Part shown: positions 1-11,630 of the stretch, piece by piece | How positions within the stretch are numbered: position 1 is the first letter of the stretch | Layout: every line of letters starts with the position of its first letter | Assembly (NCBI GenBank): GCA_947184155.2 | Contig: CAMXCT020001740.1 | Span: 1 to 64,000, forward strand | DNA from: Cladocopium goreaui | Lineage: Eukaryota; Sar; Dinophyceae; Suessiales; Symbiodiniaceae | Direction: 5' to 3' | DNA: 64,000 nt | The notes under the pieces: generated by a model | The model's database searches: none | What the model saw: the letters and a program-made list of their open reading frames with translations, nothing else | What the model was told of the DNA's origin: nothing | Program-made: the position numbers and the translations under genes

Positions 1-2508
1 AGATTGACATATTTGCACATGCTTGCATAAGATTCCTGCGGTTCGATTTTTTTTTGCTTCATGGCACGTGCACAGTCCATGGTGATCTAAGGAGCAATGC
101 GGCATTCTGAGAGAGACCGGCAATGAAGCTACCTGGCAGCAGCGTGTGGTCTGCGCATTTTAGACATGGGCTTTGCATCCATTTGCATCCAAGGCTGAGA
201 CATGTGTTTTTGCATCCATATGCTGCCAAGGCTGAGACATGCGTTTTTGCACCCGTGCATCCATGTGCTTTTGCATCCATGTGCATCCGAGGCGGCAGCA
301 TCGACCACCATGAGCCCAGAAGAAAGGAGAGCTGTGTTGGGCACTTGCTCCAACATAGCGGCCACTCTCCGTGAAGTAGTCCGGAGACGCTGAAGGGCCT
401 TGAAGGCGGCAGCACAAACTAAGGAAGGCCGGCAATTCCCCATGTGAAAAGGGCATTGAGCCACCAAGGAAATATGATTTGGTGCTGCTGCCGTTCAAGA
501 CAAGTCAGCTTAGATTTTAGACAAGCGATAGTCCCAGTTCCAGCCAGAAGCTGGGGTCCGTTGATGGATGTGTGAGGTGCACAACTATATTCGGCTGCCA
601 ATTCCTTTGTAAATGCTCAAATGGGCATGTTTCAAATGAACCTTGTCATGTGCCATTCAACACGTATGAAAAAAATACCGAAAATTGCAGAAAATGGTTG
701 TGCCACAAAAATGCAGACCGATCGCAGAGCCCGCATATCGGCGTACTGTCTCACCCGCCAATTCATGCATGCCTGTCCAGTTTCACACATCCATTTTTTT
801 GCTTGTGTTCTGGCATAGGTCGCAAGTGAGGTTTGAGGTTCACTGTAGTTTAAATATGTTTACATAGTTTCTGGCAAACTTGTCAGGTTGTGGTGCATTC
901 AACAGATCATAGTTTGTGTTCGTGCGACCAGCTCGGAACGGCATGCGTTTGCACGTGCATGTGCGGACAGCCGCAATCTATCGGTATTTTTCTTGAAATC
1001 AATCAAGTTTCTTTGAAATACTGTTTGAACACCAGCTGATTGTCGGCCGTGCAAATTGGTGATTTATAGCTGCATCAGAAGAATGCATGCTCACTGGGTG
1101 AAAGCGGAGTTAATGTAGTTTTATAAGGGGTCCTACTAGTGATGCTTTTATTGCATTCAAAAGAACCCAAAAGATATTTACAAAAGCATTGCATATTGTA
1201 TATTTGGATAAACTTCAGTTTTCACCTAATTTGGATGACATCCGAGAGACAACATTCCCCGCGCTCCCGCATGCGGCGCTCTGAAAAGACAGTGGCTTTC
1301 AAGCCTAAGGTTTCGGATTTGTTTGCATGTCCATCTACATCTACACAGCATATACCCCCAGCACTGCAAGCGAGACGATGCCCAACTTGCTTTTGCATGG
1401 GTTCATGATAGTTGCATGTGAATTTTATCCCTAAAAGCTGCAATCAAAACGGTGGTTGTTTGTATGTGTTAATATCAATGTAAATAGATAAGTAAAAAAA
1501 GAAAAGAAATAAATAGATAAATAAATCAATATATATATATGTAATGTATATTCCACCCTTTGTTGTGGCTTTGGCAATCCACTGCCTGCTGCAAGCCAGG
1601 ACTCATCGCCCATGAATGGAGCAGGCCAAACATGTCGTTGTTTTGCTGGCATGAGGTTCACAAAGTGTGTGACATAGCTTTGTTAACATTCCAGTATGGT
1701 TCTGTTCGGTTGTGGGACATGACTTGGCCGGAAAATCCATATCACTGCACATGGAAATGTTTCACAAAGTGCTTTTATGTTTGTAGCTCCGCTCATGTCA
1801 CACCACCGCAACATGTCAGGTGTGACCTGCGGCAGCTCGTCTATTGGAGGCGTCATGTATTGATCACCAGCATGCTGGGCGGGCACCGCTCGCGTGCAAT
1901 GGCATCTCTTCTAGATCAGTCAGCGCCATTCAAATGTGCGCCAATGTCATTTGTTATGAACAGTGTTCTCGTTCATATCATGGAACTCCATCATGTTTCA
2001 ATAAAATCTACATGTAGAAAATTTATCTACATAAAATATTCACATATATATATATATATGATAAACATCCCATGTCAGTGGCAGAGTGGCAGAATAGACA
2101 GTATCTGGTTTCGACATGCATGCACGTGTCAAACACACCTTTTTCCATACTGGAATAAGCTCGGCATACCAGCAAGCGACCTTCTAGTGATGGTTTGTAT
2201 CATGATGGATGGTTTTCACCAACCAAACATGACGTGATGCAGGGAATGCAGGCTGCATGCGAGCGGCCAATCAGCATGCTTCTGCAATCCACTTGCCTGC
2301 AATGCAGCAGGGGCTCACGCAGGTTGGGCCGTTCGTTGTCATGGGTCATGAAGTTCATCCGTTTTGGAATGCATGTTGGGCCGTTGCTCGCATGCAGTGT
2401 ATGTGTGACTTTTATTCCAAAACCTATTGCCATTCCAAACGTTCTTTCGGTATTGGACAGCAACTGGATGAATGCGCTCATTCGCTCCAAGTTTAAGTGA
2501 TCTGAAAG
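1..2508. other. Non-coding, low-complexity flank
   Basis: No convincing gene seen. Open frames here are short, rich in Cys, His and Trp, and run through simple repeats, so they look accidental. Contains AT-rich simple sequence near 1495-1545 and 2040-2062. It may hold upstream exons or promoter DNA of the gene starting near 2581, but nothing can be assigned. Confidence 0.5.
165..292. repeat. Imperfect tandem repeat based on TTTTGCATCCATGTGC
   Basis: The phrases 'aaggctgagacatg' and 'ttttgcatccat' recur at uneven spacing of about 25-40 bp. This is a decayed minisatellite. It keeps both strands open in several frames, which explains overlapping ORFs of about 110 aa that are not genes. Confidence 0.6.
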
Positions 2509-2580
2509 GTGTCATTGAGCTGCAGTCTTGTACATCAGGTGAGCTCGCTCAAACCTGCTGGGACAATCCCGAACCCAGCC

Positions 2581-4704
2581 ATGGATGAACGTATGAAGGA
2601 AGATGTGCGGCAGCTGCAGACCTTCTTGACTAACCAGGAGCGCCTGCTGTCTAAGGAGCAATTTGAGCAGCTCAGGGAAACGCAGTATCAGTCAGTATTG
2701 AAGAGGGTCGGCAGCCATCGTATGGGCTGGGAAGGCATCAATGCCTTGTCAGGGCTGATTGAGACTGGGCCGTGGACGGATGAGCAGAAAGCTGGTCTCG
2801 GCATGGCTTTGGGCGAGTGTTCCAAGGATGTCGCCTCATGTGGCAAGAAGTCTAGGCCAAACCAAGTCTGTCCTGACTTTACTCCCTTTTGGAGTCAGGA
2901 GGATGTTTTGGTTCTACGTGCTCCAGAAACTTCACTGGTGGGGAAGTTGGAGCAAATTGCAGCAAGGCTCGTGACTAGTCAGCATATTAAACTTATAGAG
3001 GTTCTTCCCACACACATGGCTGATGTAGAGTCATCATTTACCTGGACTATACATGCTGATGTATATCTTTATATCATGATGTTGTTTCCAAGGTGAAAAT
3101 CGGGATGATGTGGGCCTCAGAGCTGTGTTATGGAGAGATCATGCGCTCGGCGCAAAGCTTGGGACTCTGTGTCGACAACTCCACCGAGAATCTCAAGCAG
3201 CTGAAGAGTTACGTCCGTCGGCGACGACGCCATGTGAAGTTGGACGACAGCCTCTTTCAGCAGAAATTTGTGACATTGGAGGACATTAAAGTTCCGGAGC
3301 CTTATTCAGATTCTCCGTGCGCGGAGATGGTCACAAAGGGAAAGGACAGATCAACTCTGTTCAGTGGCCACTTGCGAGGCCCCAAGTTTCTCGACAAGGT
3401 TTGGTGTACCGCAATTCATTTTACAGTTGGGCTGAGCTTCAGGTTCTGAAGCTTTTGCATGATCCGTTTTTTACCTCATGACAACACGTGGGTTGCATGT
3501 CGAAGGATGTTGTTTACAGCTCATTGTATTGCAGTTCCTTTTTCGTGTTGGCAGATGGCCGTGCTAAGGAAAGAGGGAGCGAGTGCGGCTACCTCTTTGG
3601 CCCTTGCCCTCCCGGGTGCGGAGAAGTCTGCTTTGGCGCCCTTGAAACCTCTTTTTGATCTCCTCGCGCCTTTGCTTGAGCAAGCTAATGCTCCCCGAAG
3701 CTCCAAGGGCCATGGTGCTGGTCTCGCAAACTTGCAAATCTTTCCGGGCAAGCGGCCAGGGCGTGAGCCCTCCAGATCGCCACGGTCTGAACTAAGTGAG
3801 GCGAACGATTCACAGGAGCAGCAGCCATTGCAAGCTGCACCTGCACCATCACCGATGACTGTGATGGTTCCAGCTAAGTCCAAGCAGCCTGATGAGCCAG
3901 GGATGAGTGATGAGGAATACGAGCCCGAACAAGATGCGAAACTCTTTGCCAAGGCCAAAGAGGACAGAAAGAGGAAACGTCTTGAGGAGAAGACCGAAGC
4001 TGCCCAAGAACAAGGTGATGAGTCCAATGGCAAGCCCAAGCCTTCTGCCAAAGCAAAGGCTGGCTCAAAGGCTAAGGCAGAACCAAAGGCCAAGACACAA
4101 GCCAAAGCAAAGGCCGCATCAAAGGCTAAGGCAGAACCAAAGGCCAAGACAGAAGCCAAAGCAAAGGCCGCATCAAAGAAGAAGGCAGACTCAACTTTGG
4201 CAAAGGCCAAGGCCAAAGCGAAAGCATCAGCCAGCAAAGAGACAGAGAAGGAAGAAGATTCCTGCCAAGAAGACGAGGCAAGCGCCGCCAAGGCAGAGAC
4301 CGAAAAGCCCGTCAAGGCAAACGCCGCCAAGAAGACGCGGCAAGTGCCGCGGGTCTTCACTGGCCCGGAGAGACCGCCCATCATGAAGGATGGTGATCCG
4401 ACGACTCACTACCTTCAAGGAAAAGTCCACCGCAATAGCAACTTGCACTGTTTCTTCGAACGGTTTGCCTTGGAACTTTGCTTTGACATGTTTTACTCCA
4501 CTATTAAGTCGTTTTCAATAGTTGTGACTGGTACCCTCTTCTTCTCCCCGAGGCGGCTGTAAGAAGTTCAGGGTCTTCTTGCAGGCTGGTGATAGACAGG
4601 ACAAGGCTGTCAGCTACAAGAATGATGAGTCAGCCGCATGGGCAACCTGCTGCAAGCTCATCGAAGAACATGCCAAAAAGCTGGCGGCTGAGAACGTCGA
4701 CTGA
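2581..4704 (+). CDS. Lys/Ala-rich protein of a dinoflagellate transposon-like family, at least 4 exons
   Basis: Function unknown. Exon 1 runs 2581-2970 (ATG at 2581; an in-frame ATG at 2509 or an upstream exon is possible). Exon 2 runs 3093-3398. Exon 3 starts at 3555 and ends near 4440. The last exon starts near 4561 and ends at TGA 4702-4704. Exons 1 and 2 have lengths divisible by 3 (130 and 102 codons) and clean GT...AG junctions. The N-terminal part (GWEGINALSGLIETGPWTDE) is helical and resembles, from memory, the first protein of an abundant dinoflagellate repeat family. The middle is an acidic then K-A-K-A-rich tail, about residues 380-520, likely disordered and nucleic-acid binding. 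The C-terminus (KKFRVFLQAGDRQDKAVSYK) is a compact domain also seen in that family. It lies about 0.8 kb upstream of a transposase-like gene on the same strand. Exon structure is well supported; family assignment rests on memory. Confidence 0.6.
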
Positions 4705-5505
4705 GCTGCGGTCAAAGTGAGATCAGAGGGGTGTATGGATTCACCCGAAGGGTGTTTGTTCTTTGCATGCATTCTGTGGGAATGCGCGGGTTGCAAGGAA
4801 GCCGTACCTGATTTCAGTGCTGCTCCATGTCATACAGTCGCAACGCATTTCCAGTGGCGTGAGACTGTGAATGCTTTGGAGCTGCCCGACGTTCACGGGC
4901 GTGGTGTTGTTTTAAGTTTGGAGAGCCATGCCAAGTGCCGGCTTGTGGGAAACATCAACGCAGACCTCATCGCGCTTGAGAAAAGGATTCATTGGAAGAC
5001 CATGCATTGTCCCAGTCCCGCAAGCGTGACAATATTTCAAAGAGATTACCAGGTAGAATTCATGTTATTTTCCATGGAGCCATATAGCTGAGCTTGCTTT
5101 CAATCGAGCGTGTGGTCTTCAGAATTCAGCTGATTCCTTGTGAAGCTGTACTGTGTATAGTCAGTATAGTCATTTATCGTTTTTTCAGGTGTGATTGAAA
5201 GCACAACTTGTTCAGGCTTGTGGAGCTTCTATGAACCTGCTATATGCTGCAAAAGGCACTTATTGGGTGCATGCATGGGTGCCATGCAGTATATTGAGAT
5301 TTGTTTTGCCGGTTTGTTTTGCCGGTTTGTTTGCCACCTCAAGGATGCCAAACAAGCAGCGAACTAGCTATAGCCAAGTTGACTCTCCAGCATTTCAACA
5401 TAGTTCCATGCCAGCAGGGCGAGTATGACATGGATGCTGTTGGTTTATGTGAGAGCTCATGTGCATACATATGTATATAATTGTATATATGGATTATGAA
5501 TTTAG

Positions 5506-8343
5506 CAAGACGCACCTTGATGCGCACGTTTCTGCAATTTTTGAGGACCAAGAGGTGCAAGAAACGTGCAAAAAGCGAGGCGGCCTCAACATGGCAGCTT
5601 CATCTTCATCTGTTAGCCTTTCCAATTTGGGAGGCGGATCATATGTTAGCAACGCGGCCTTGGCCAATGTTCTGAAGAACATCAAAGAAGACCCCACAGT
5701 GCTCGAAGCAGGGTCCAGCCGCTGGGCAGTGAAGAGGAAACGAGAGAAAGATGTGAGGGTGTCAACCTTTTTCGGCCCTTTGATGCAAAGCATGACCCTG
5801 TCCATGCTTGATGGATCGAATATGGAGGCGTGGTTTGTGCATCCAATCTGCCTCCTTGATCACCTCATCCAAACATCTGCATGGTTTGCGGGGCTGATGG
5901 CATCAACGATGCAGCAGTTTCCTGGAGAATGGAACCTTGTTTGGTACGCGGATGAAGTGACACCAGGCAATGCACTTCGTCCATTAAACCACCGCAAGAC
6001 GTTGACTGGCCAAGATATTTGCACATGTTTCTATTTTCCCGGTTTGGGTCACAAACTCATGTCAAGCTCTTTTTTTTTAAACAAATTTTGCTTGTATGCT
6101 ATGCTTTGCAAGCTCATGCACCGAGGTGGTCTGTGTATTGGACGTTTGCCGAGTTTCGCCAACACCTTCAAAATGATTTGGCCTGGTTCACCTTCACATG
6201 TTTGCGAACTGATGAGCTGAAGGAGGCACAGCCACAAGTGTGTGTGTTCTTTTCAAATGTCGTGGGTCATGCCGGTTATACAGAGTTGGTCCATTTACTT
6301 TCAAAACCTGCTGGGCTCTTTGCAAGCTCGCGGGGATCTTGTTGTTGAGACCACAAAAGGAAGGACATGTCCTTCTTCAGGTTGTTGCATGGTGTTCATG
6401 ACGCGTCCCAGGTTAAGGACGGCTTATCCCAAGTGATGCGGAACATGGCGAAGCTCTTCCTGCTCGATGTTCCCAGCTTCTCAGCAGGATTCCTTTTGAA
6501 GGACATGCCGAGGATGTTGACAGCTAAGCTGAGAATAGTCATCTCGGACGCTGACGCTCTCAAGCAGATGTTCCAGAACAAGGGAGCATCTGGGAGCAAG
6601 CCCTGCATACGGTGCCGCAATGTAGTTTGTTGACTGCAATGATGTTGACGTGTTTTCGCTTTGGTGTTTGGTGGACAGGTGGGTGATATCATGAGTCTTA
6701 AAACTAAATCCGTCTTCCGGTTGCGGTCTATAGATAAACAAGTAAGTGACCAGGTGCTGCACCGGGATGACCTCTGGAGAAATTCTGATCGCCTCATCAG
6801 CCTTGCTGAACATGATGTGAGCAAATTTCAGCAGCACACTGATGCCACACTGTTCAAGGCGTGCGATCACCTAAGGCAGGGTGACGAAACCATTCGGGGA
6901 CATTGCAAAGTCTTTCGTGTTTGTTTGCTTATAAGCATGCTTTTGGATGAAATAGAATTTGTCGTTGTTTGGCTGCGCCATGTTGATGCAGGGCCCAGAG
7001 CGCCCATTTGGGCAAAATGAAGTTCGCAGAGCTGGAGCAATCCCTCGGCATCTCCTATTCTCCACAGGGCCTTCTGTTCGATCCTGTACGGACCCATGTC
7101 CGGCCACTGCAGTGCCTCCAGTACGACTGGATGCATTGCCTGGTGGTGCAAGGAGTGGTGGTCCTTGAGATCAACCTCTCCTTGCATCGCCTGGCCGGGC
7201 ATGGGTTCACTCCAGTTGCTCTGCGGAATTGGCTGAGCCTTTGCCTGTGATCAGAATAACGATATTGTTTTCGATTCCTTTTTCTTTATCTGTAAATAGT
7301 TGTCTCCCTAGACGCACGCACACACATACATATATATATATACATAGACACACACACATATATATATATGTGTGTATGCATGTATGTATGTTAAACGCAA
7401 GAAATATTTTGCATGTGTTCAACTCTGCAGGGCAAAACTGGTGTGGCCAGACTACATCCAGAGCTCTGGAAACACTGGAAAGGATTGCTTTCGCAAGAAT
7501 GCTGAGTTCAGTTGCAGTGCCAGCGAATGTTTGAGTCTCTATGGCCCTATCCGGCATTTCTTGAGAACTTTGAATCTTGATAGAAGCGAGGATGCATCAG
7601 TTCGTCTGACTGTTAGATCTTTGGTTCTGGCGTTGAACCTTCTTGAATTATGTCATTCATCCATGCGTGGCCCGATCTCCTCTGACACTTTGCACAAGTA
7701 TGTTGTCGATCACCTGAAAGCTTTCAAGCTGGCGCATGGAGAAGAATCCGTTCTGCCAAAACACCACTACATGCTGCATGTCGCTCAATCCATGCGCGAG
7801 ACAGGTTATCTCCTAAACTGCTTTGTGTTGGAGAGAAAGCACAAGGGCATCAAACTTTATGCCAACAATCGGCACACCGTAAGTCCTGATTGGTCCAAGC
7901 AGCTCTTGGAACAGGTCACCTTGTCTTACTGCCAAAGACTAGCAGAACATGAAGAGCCATTGGAGCATGATGCAGTGTTTTTGGCAGGAGCTGTTCAGGA
8001 TGCACCTGCAGAAATCAACCAATCTTTTCAGGATGACTTTCCTGGCTCTGCGCCAGTCATGACTGCATTGGGTGCCTCTGTTTGCGGGAACATGATCAAA
8101 CGGGATGATGTGGTGACTTTCGCAACGGATACTGGTCAGACAGCTCATGGCCAAGTGATGTATCATTGTGAAAGTTCGGGACATTTAGTGTCGATCATCT
8201 CAGTTTGGGAATCCTTGTCGAAACATCAGTTCCGATGTGGGGACAGCGTGTTGAGATGGGTAGAGACAAGGCGCATCAAAGGGAGCGTAATATACCAGCC
8301 TTTGCCTGACAATTCGGCGCTGTTGATCCCTCATGCCGTGTGA
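5506..8343 (+). CDS. Transposase-like protein (TNP2/DUF4218-like architecture), 6 exons visible
   Basis: Exons read about 5506-6008, 6113-6225, 6412-6621, 6679 to about 6882, about 7006-7242 and about 7432-8343 (stop at the end). Junctions 6008/6113 and 6225/6412 use GC donors; 6621/6679 is GT-AG, and frame is kept across these three joins. Recognisable pieces: VWYADEVTPGNALRP, then YWTFAEF after the first intron; SDADALKQMFQNKGASGSKP followed by CIRCRN; a YDWMH motif in exon 5 like the D.MH of TNP2 transposases; and in the last exon LPKHHYMLHV...FVLERKHK, like the HLLLH...ER.. block of DUF4218. This is a dinoflagellate-wide repeat family by recall; membership in CACTA/EnSpm is inference. The 5' end is uncertain: the first 250 bp upstream are AT-rich, and more exons may lie between 4705 and 5506. 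No disabling mutation was noticed in the exons, so the copy may be intact. Confidence 0.65.
7316..7390. repeat. CA/TA microsatellite inside an intron
   Basis: Alternating CACACA and TATATA runs lie in the last intron of the transposase-like gene. They keep frames open on both strands but encode nothing. Confidence 0.85.
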
Positions 8344-9138
8344 AATATTTGACATTTGCTTTTCTGCCATGTAGAGCAGAACATAATTGGTTCAAATTGC
8401 GTGGCAGCGAACTGGCTGCCGTACAAAGCCGTTGGATCCATGCTCGCGGCAAAAAGGTGTATCACTTCAACCATTCCGTGTATAGTATACATAGAAACAA
8501 GACACGCGGTTGCTTCAATATACTTTGCTGGCTTTGGATCGTTCAATCAGAGTGAGAAAACAAAGATAGAAACCATGACCAACTTCCCTGTCTCGCCATT
8601 TTCCAATCTCTGTTATTGTCATATATGTTCTTTGGCCTCTGCATGGAGGCCCATGTGATCGGTGGAGCTCTAGCTGAATCCTGAGTGATGCAGAAAACAT
8701 GAACTTCTGCGCTGGGGTTCTGCCACGTGATATGCTTCTTTTGAGCCTGATGTGAAAGAGTTCCATCAATTCCGATAGTCCGGCCAGTCACACAAACTTT
8801 CCTCTGGTTTTTCATGTGCCATATATTAGTTTTTGGACTGCAACCATCATGTCAAACACATCAGCATGTTATTAAAAAACACATGTCAGCTGCAACCATA
8901 TACCAAGTATGTGGGAAAAGTATAACGCTTCCGAAGCGTGTGAAATCACAGGTGAAAGCACTCACGGGCGCGAAACGTGGGGTTGCCGAAGTCTCTCTGT
9001 TTCCGTGAGTGCAGCATATCTTCGGAATGTTGAAAAAGGAGCACAGGAATGTATAGCGAGGGCTCGGTTTCACAAAGAATTTTTTTAAAAAACAACATGA
9101 TCGAAACACTTTTGGCGCGTTTGGGGAACCTGCTGGTT
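8344..9138. other. Intergenic stretch without a gene
   Basis: No coding sequence supported. It contains a perfect 13-bp palindrome at 8926-8938 and a 10-bp perfect inverted repeat at 8958-8967 / 9003-9012, which together could fold as two neighbouring hairpins. Confidence 0.5.
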
Positions 9139-9450
9139 CGACTTATAAGTCAAACATAAGTCGAAATCGTCCGACTTATAAGTCGAACATGTCCTACTTA
9201 TAAGTCGAACATGTCCTACTTATAAGTCGAACATGTCCTACTTATAAGTCGAACATGTCCTACTTATAAGTCGAACATGTCCTACTTATAAGTCGAACAT
9301 GTCCTACTTATAAGTCGAACATGTCCTACTTATAAGTCGAACATGTCCTACTTATAAGTCGAACATGTCCTACTTATAAGTCGAACATGTCCTACTTATA
9401 AGTCGAACATGTCCTACTTATAAGTCGAACACGTCTGACTTAATAAGTAG
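9139..9450. repeat. 22-bp tandem array, 12 exact copies, each with a palindrome
   Basis: The unit cttataagtcgaacatgtc+cta starts at 9175 and recurs every 22 bp to about 9438 with no mismatch. A diverged unit sits on each side (from 9139; to about 9455). Each unit holds the palindromes ACTTATAAGT and ACATGT, so it carries two symmetric sites two turns of helix apart. Weaker AAGTC/ATAAGT words continue to about 9615, just before the ATG at 9634. Confidence 0.95.
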
Positions 9451-9633
9451 CACAAGTCCAACCGTAAATACTTACAAGTAGACGACAACTAGGTTGTCGC
9501 ACTTACCTAAGTCAAACCATAAGTCTAGCATGACTGACTTAGTAAGTCCAACTATAAGTGATACAGTAACTGGAACGATAACCATGACAAGTATAACAAC
9601 TAGTTATAAGCAGGGCCGCACCTCCAAGTAGAC

Positions 9634-10692
9634 ATGGAGAAACCGAGCCAGTGGGTCTCAAAGTTGTGCAGACTCTACTTTGCCGATGAATATGCCAGGC
9701 GAACAGTCGGACTGCCCTCACCTACACATGTCCCAGACATTGCGGCCGCGCTCCGAGCGGTACAGACTATCCTCCCCAAGCTCGAAGTCAAAATGATTGA
9801 ATTCTTAGCTGAATGGTTGGTCACCTTTCTAATACCAGCAACGCACGTATTGGAAGTGAGGGCACCTCATCTTTCCTTTATGTTGCTCAAGGAATACTGG
9901 TTCAGAGAGCTGTACCTAGGCTTGAAAGTCACAGCATCTTTCGACCGCTCCGAATCATACACCAGAGTAATCGATGGTCAGGTAAGATGCATCACGCCCG
10001 AAAGCAAGCCGCAGAACCTGCAGGTCATCTGGAACGTGCAGTTTATCACAGTGTTCGTGCCGGCATGGATGATCCCACCAGTATACCACAGCCTGCGCAG
10101 AGAAAGCATCAAAACCGCAAGTTCCGCCAGTCCCATAGGCGTCCAGTCGGTCCGCCCCACCTGGTTTGAAGACGCAGCACCCAAGGATACCACGCCCCTA
10201 CCCAACCAAGACCCTCAAGGGCAGCAGCCCCAGCCACTGCACGGGCTGAAGCTGGTTATCAAAGAAGAGGTGCTGCCAATGAAAGCCCAACCAGAGTTCC
10301 CATCGCTTGAATTGCTGGCTGCCCGAGGCCTTTTAGCACCTGACACGTGGAAGTGCAAGCGTGCACAGGTCAGCCTGAAGGCAACAATTGATGTCCCTAT
10401 GCTGGGCACAATCATCGAGCAGAATGGAGATGGACTCCTTGAAGACTCCCACATGCCCGTAGGATGGCCACTGCACATTGATGGTGCTGTCAGGCAATGT
10501 TGTATTCATCGAGCCGCGAGCCAGCAAGAATTAGACGACATGCTCAAAGAATATGACATGAAAAGAGACTCAGTGAAATCAACCATGACGCACCTCAATG
10601 GTCTCACCATGCAGTATGGAATAGACGGTACATGGAACCAAAACCAGGCTACACACTGCAGCAACTATGGGCTGATTCTGAGCCCTCCATAG
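9634..10692 (+). CDS. Unrecognised 352-aa protein (orphan ORF 1)
   Basis: An uninterrupted 352-codon frame from ATG 9634 to TAG 10690-10692. I do not recognise the family. Residues 1-130 are mixed helix/strand with hydrophobic stretches (LEVKMIEFLAEWLVTFLIPA) too short and polar to call a membrane helix. Around residues 185-205 there is a Pro/Gln-rich linker (PLPNQDPQGQQPQPL), then a second ordered part. It has no visible intron, unlike the host genes here. It starts 180 bp after the palindromic 22-bp array and overlaps the next ORF by 61 bp in the -1 frame, a compact, virus- or transposon-like layout. It could be a fragment of a larger polyprotein. Confidence 0.5.
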   Translation: MEKPSQWVSKLCRLYFADEYARRTVGLPSPTHVPDIAAALRAVQTILPKLEVKMIEFLAEWLVTFLIPATHVLEVRAPHLSFMLLKEYWFRELYLGLKVTASFDRSESYTRVIDGQVRCITPESKPQNLQVIWNVQFITVFVPAWMIPPVYHSLRRESIKTASSASPIGVQSVRPTWFEDAAPKDTTPLPNQDPQGQQPQPLHGLKLVIKEEVLPMKAQPEFPSLELLAARGLLAPDTWKCKRAQVSLKATIDVPMLGTIIEQNGDGLLEDSHMPVGWPLHIDGAVRQCCIHRAASQQELDDMLKEYDMKRDSVKSTMTHLNGLTMQYGIDGTWNQNQATHCSNYGLILSPP

Positions 10693-11204
10693 GCAAGAAA
10701 ACGTCCCCTTCGTATGAGATCAAAACAAATGACGTTTTGCGTGCAGTAGCGGCTATCCAAAATCTCCCATCTCCCACGCTACCTGACAGCCCCTTCATCC
10801 GTGCGTTAGGGACATCGGCAGCTCACAAGGCCTCACCACAAACTGACACCCTAGCACAAAGAGCCCTTGAGGAATGGGAACGCACTTTGTGTGAAAACAA
10901 GGCAGTGGCAATCCTCGCAGAGGTGCAAGCCGGCCGACCAGCCCTAATCCAGAAAGATGGTGGCGAAATGCTCATCGCCATTGTCCTTGACAGGCCACTA
11001 GCGGAAGCGAAAGCACTAGTCGATGACCCTGCAGCCTTCACTCGGGAAATGACCAGGATCCTGTGCGAAAAACAAAGCCATCCACTAATTGCCCAAATGA
11101 TGAAACCAGCCGAAAGCAGTGACCCGCCCCCTGCAAATGCCGCATTCAGTAGCTCCGGTAGCCGCGACGAATCCTACACCGGTCAGTCCGTGCAGTTTCG
11201 GTAA
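10632..11204 (+). CDS. Unrecognised 190-aa protein (orphan ORF 2)
   Basis: Open frame of 190 codons overlapping the end of the 352-aa ORF by 61 bp, one base back in frame. The overlap would allow -1 frameshifting or re-initiation, but no classic slippery heptamer was confirmed. Composition is soluble, Ala- and Pro-rich, with a Ser/Pro-rich tail (PPPANAAFSSSGSRDESYTG). No domain recognised. Alternatively an indel split one longer frame into these two. Confidence 0.45.
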   Translation: MEPKPGYTLQQLWADSEPSIGKKTSPSYEIKTNDVLRAVAAIQNLPSPTLPDSPFIRALGTSAAHKASPQTDTLAQRALEEWERTLCENKAVAILAEVQAGRPALIQKDGGEMLIAIVLDRPLAEAKALVDDPAAFTREMTRILCEKQSHPLIAQMMKPAESSDPPPANAAFSSSGSRDESYTGQSVQFR

Positions 11205-11630
11205 GCTACTAGAGCTAACGTGGGGTACCCACGGTTGGCATGATATTAGCCATTTTTAAGACCGTGGTTCTGAAGTTCTGTCACCATGGGGTACCCATGG
11301 TTGACCACTACCCAGTGCTGCTTATCCTGTGGTAAACTTGCCGGTGTCAATAAGGGAAGTGAGGAGGTGGGGGGGATTATAATATCCTTTCTTGGGGCCT
11401 TACTTAACGTAGTGTGTTTTAGGGTAGCGTAGTGCGATGTCAAAGTGCATCCAGCCATGGTGCCCGTTGCCGTTTGACCTTCGTCCAACCAACACATCAA
11501 TCGGCCACACGACTTCCACCGGATGTCCTAATGTCTTTCCTCGACAAAGGTGCAGCACTACTATTGATGACCAGAGCGCCTAGCGGCCCGCTGATTGCAG
11601 AATACCTTGCGCACGAGTTGATCTTGCAGT
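11205..11630. other. Spacer between orphan ORFs, with repeated GGGGTACCCA
   Basis: The word tggggtaccca(c/t)ggttg occurs twice, near 11220 and 11286, the second inside the near-palindrome accatggggtacccatggt. A 72-codon frame at 11432-11650 (CRLTFVQPTHQSATRLPPDV...) overlaps the next ORF by 20 bp and could be coding, but this cannot be supported further. Confidence 0.4.

Noticed and set aside
1560-2237. 225-codon + strand ORF
   Set aside because: Rich in Cys, His and Trp, runs through a TA microsatellite, and has no domain or matching neighbours; likely accidental.
3521-4384. 287-codon - strand ORF opposite the Lys/Ala-rich exon
   Set aside because: Shadow of the K-A-K repeat on the + strand (reads as A/F/L-rich); the + strand exon fits splice junctions on both sides.
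9175-9438. CRISPR array
   Set aside because: The 22-bp units are head to tail without spacers, and the genome is eukaryotic.
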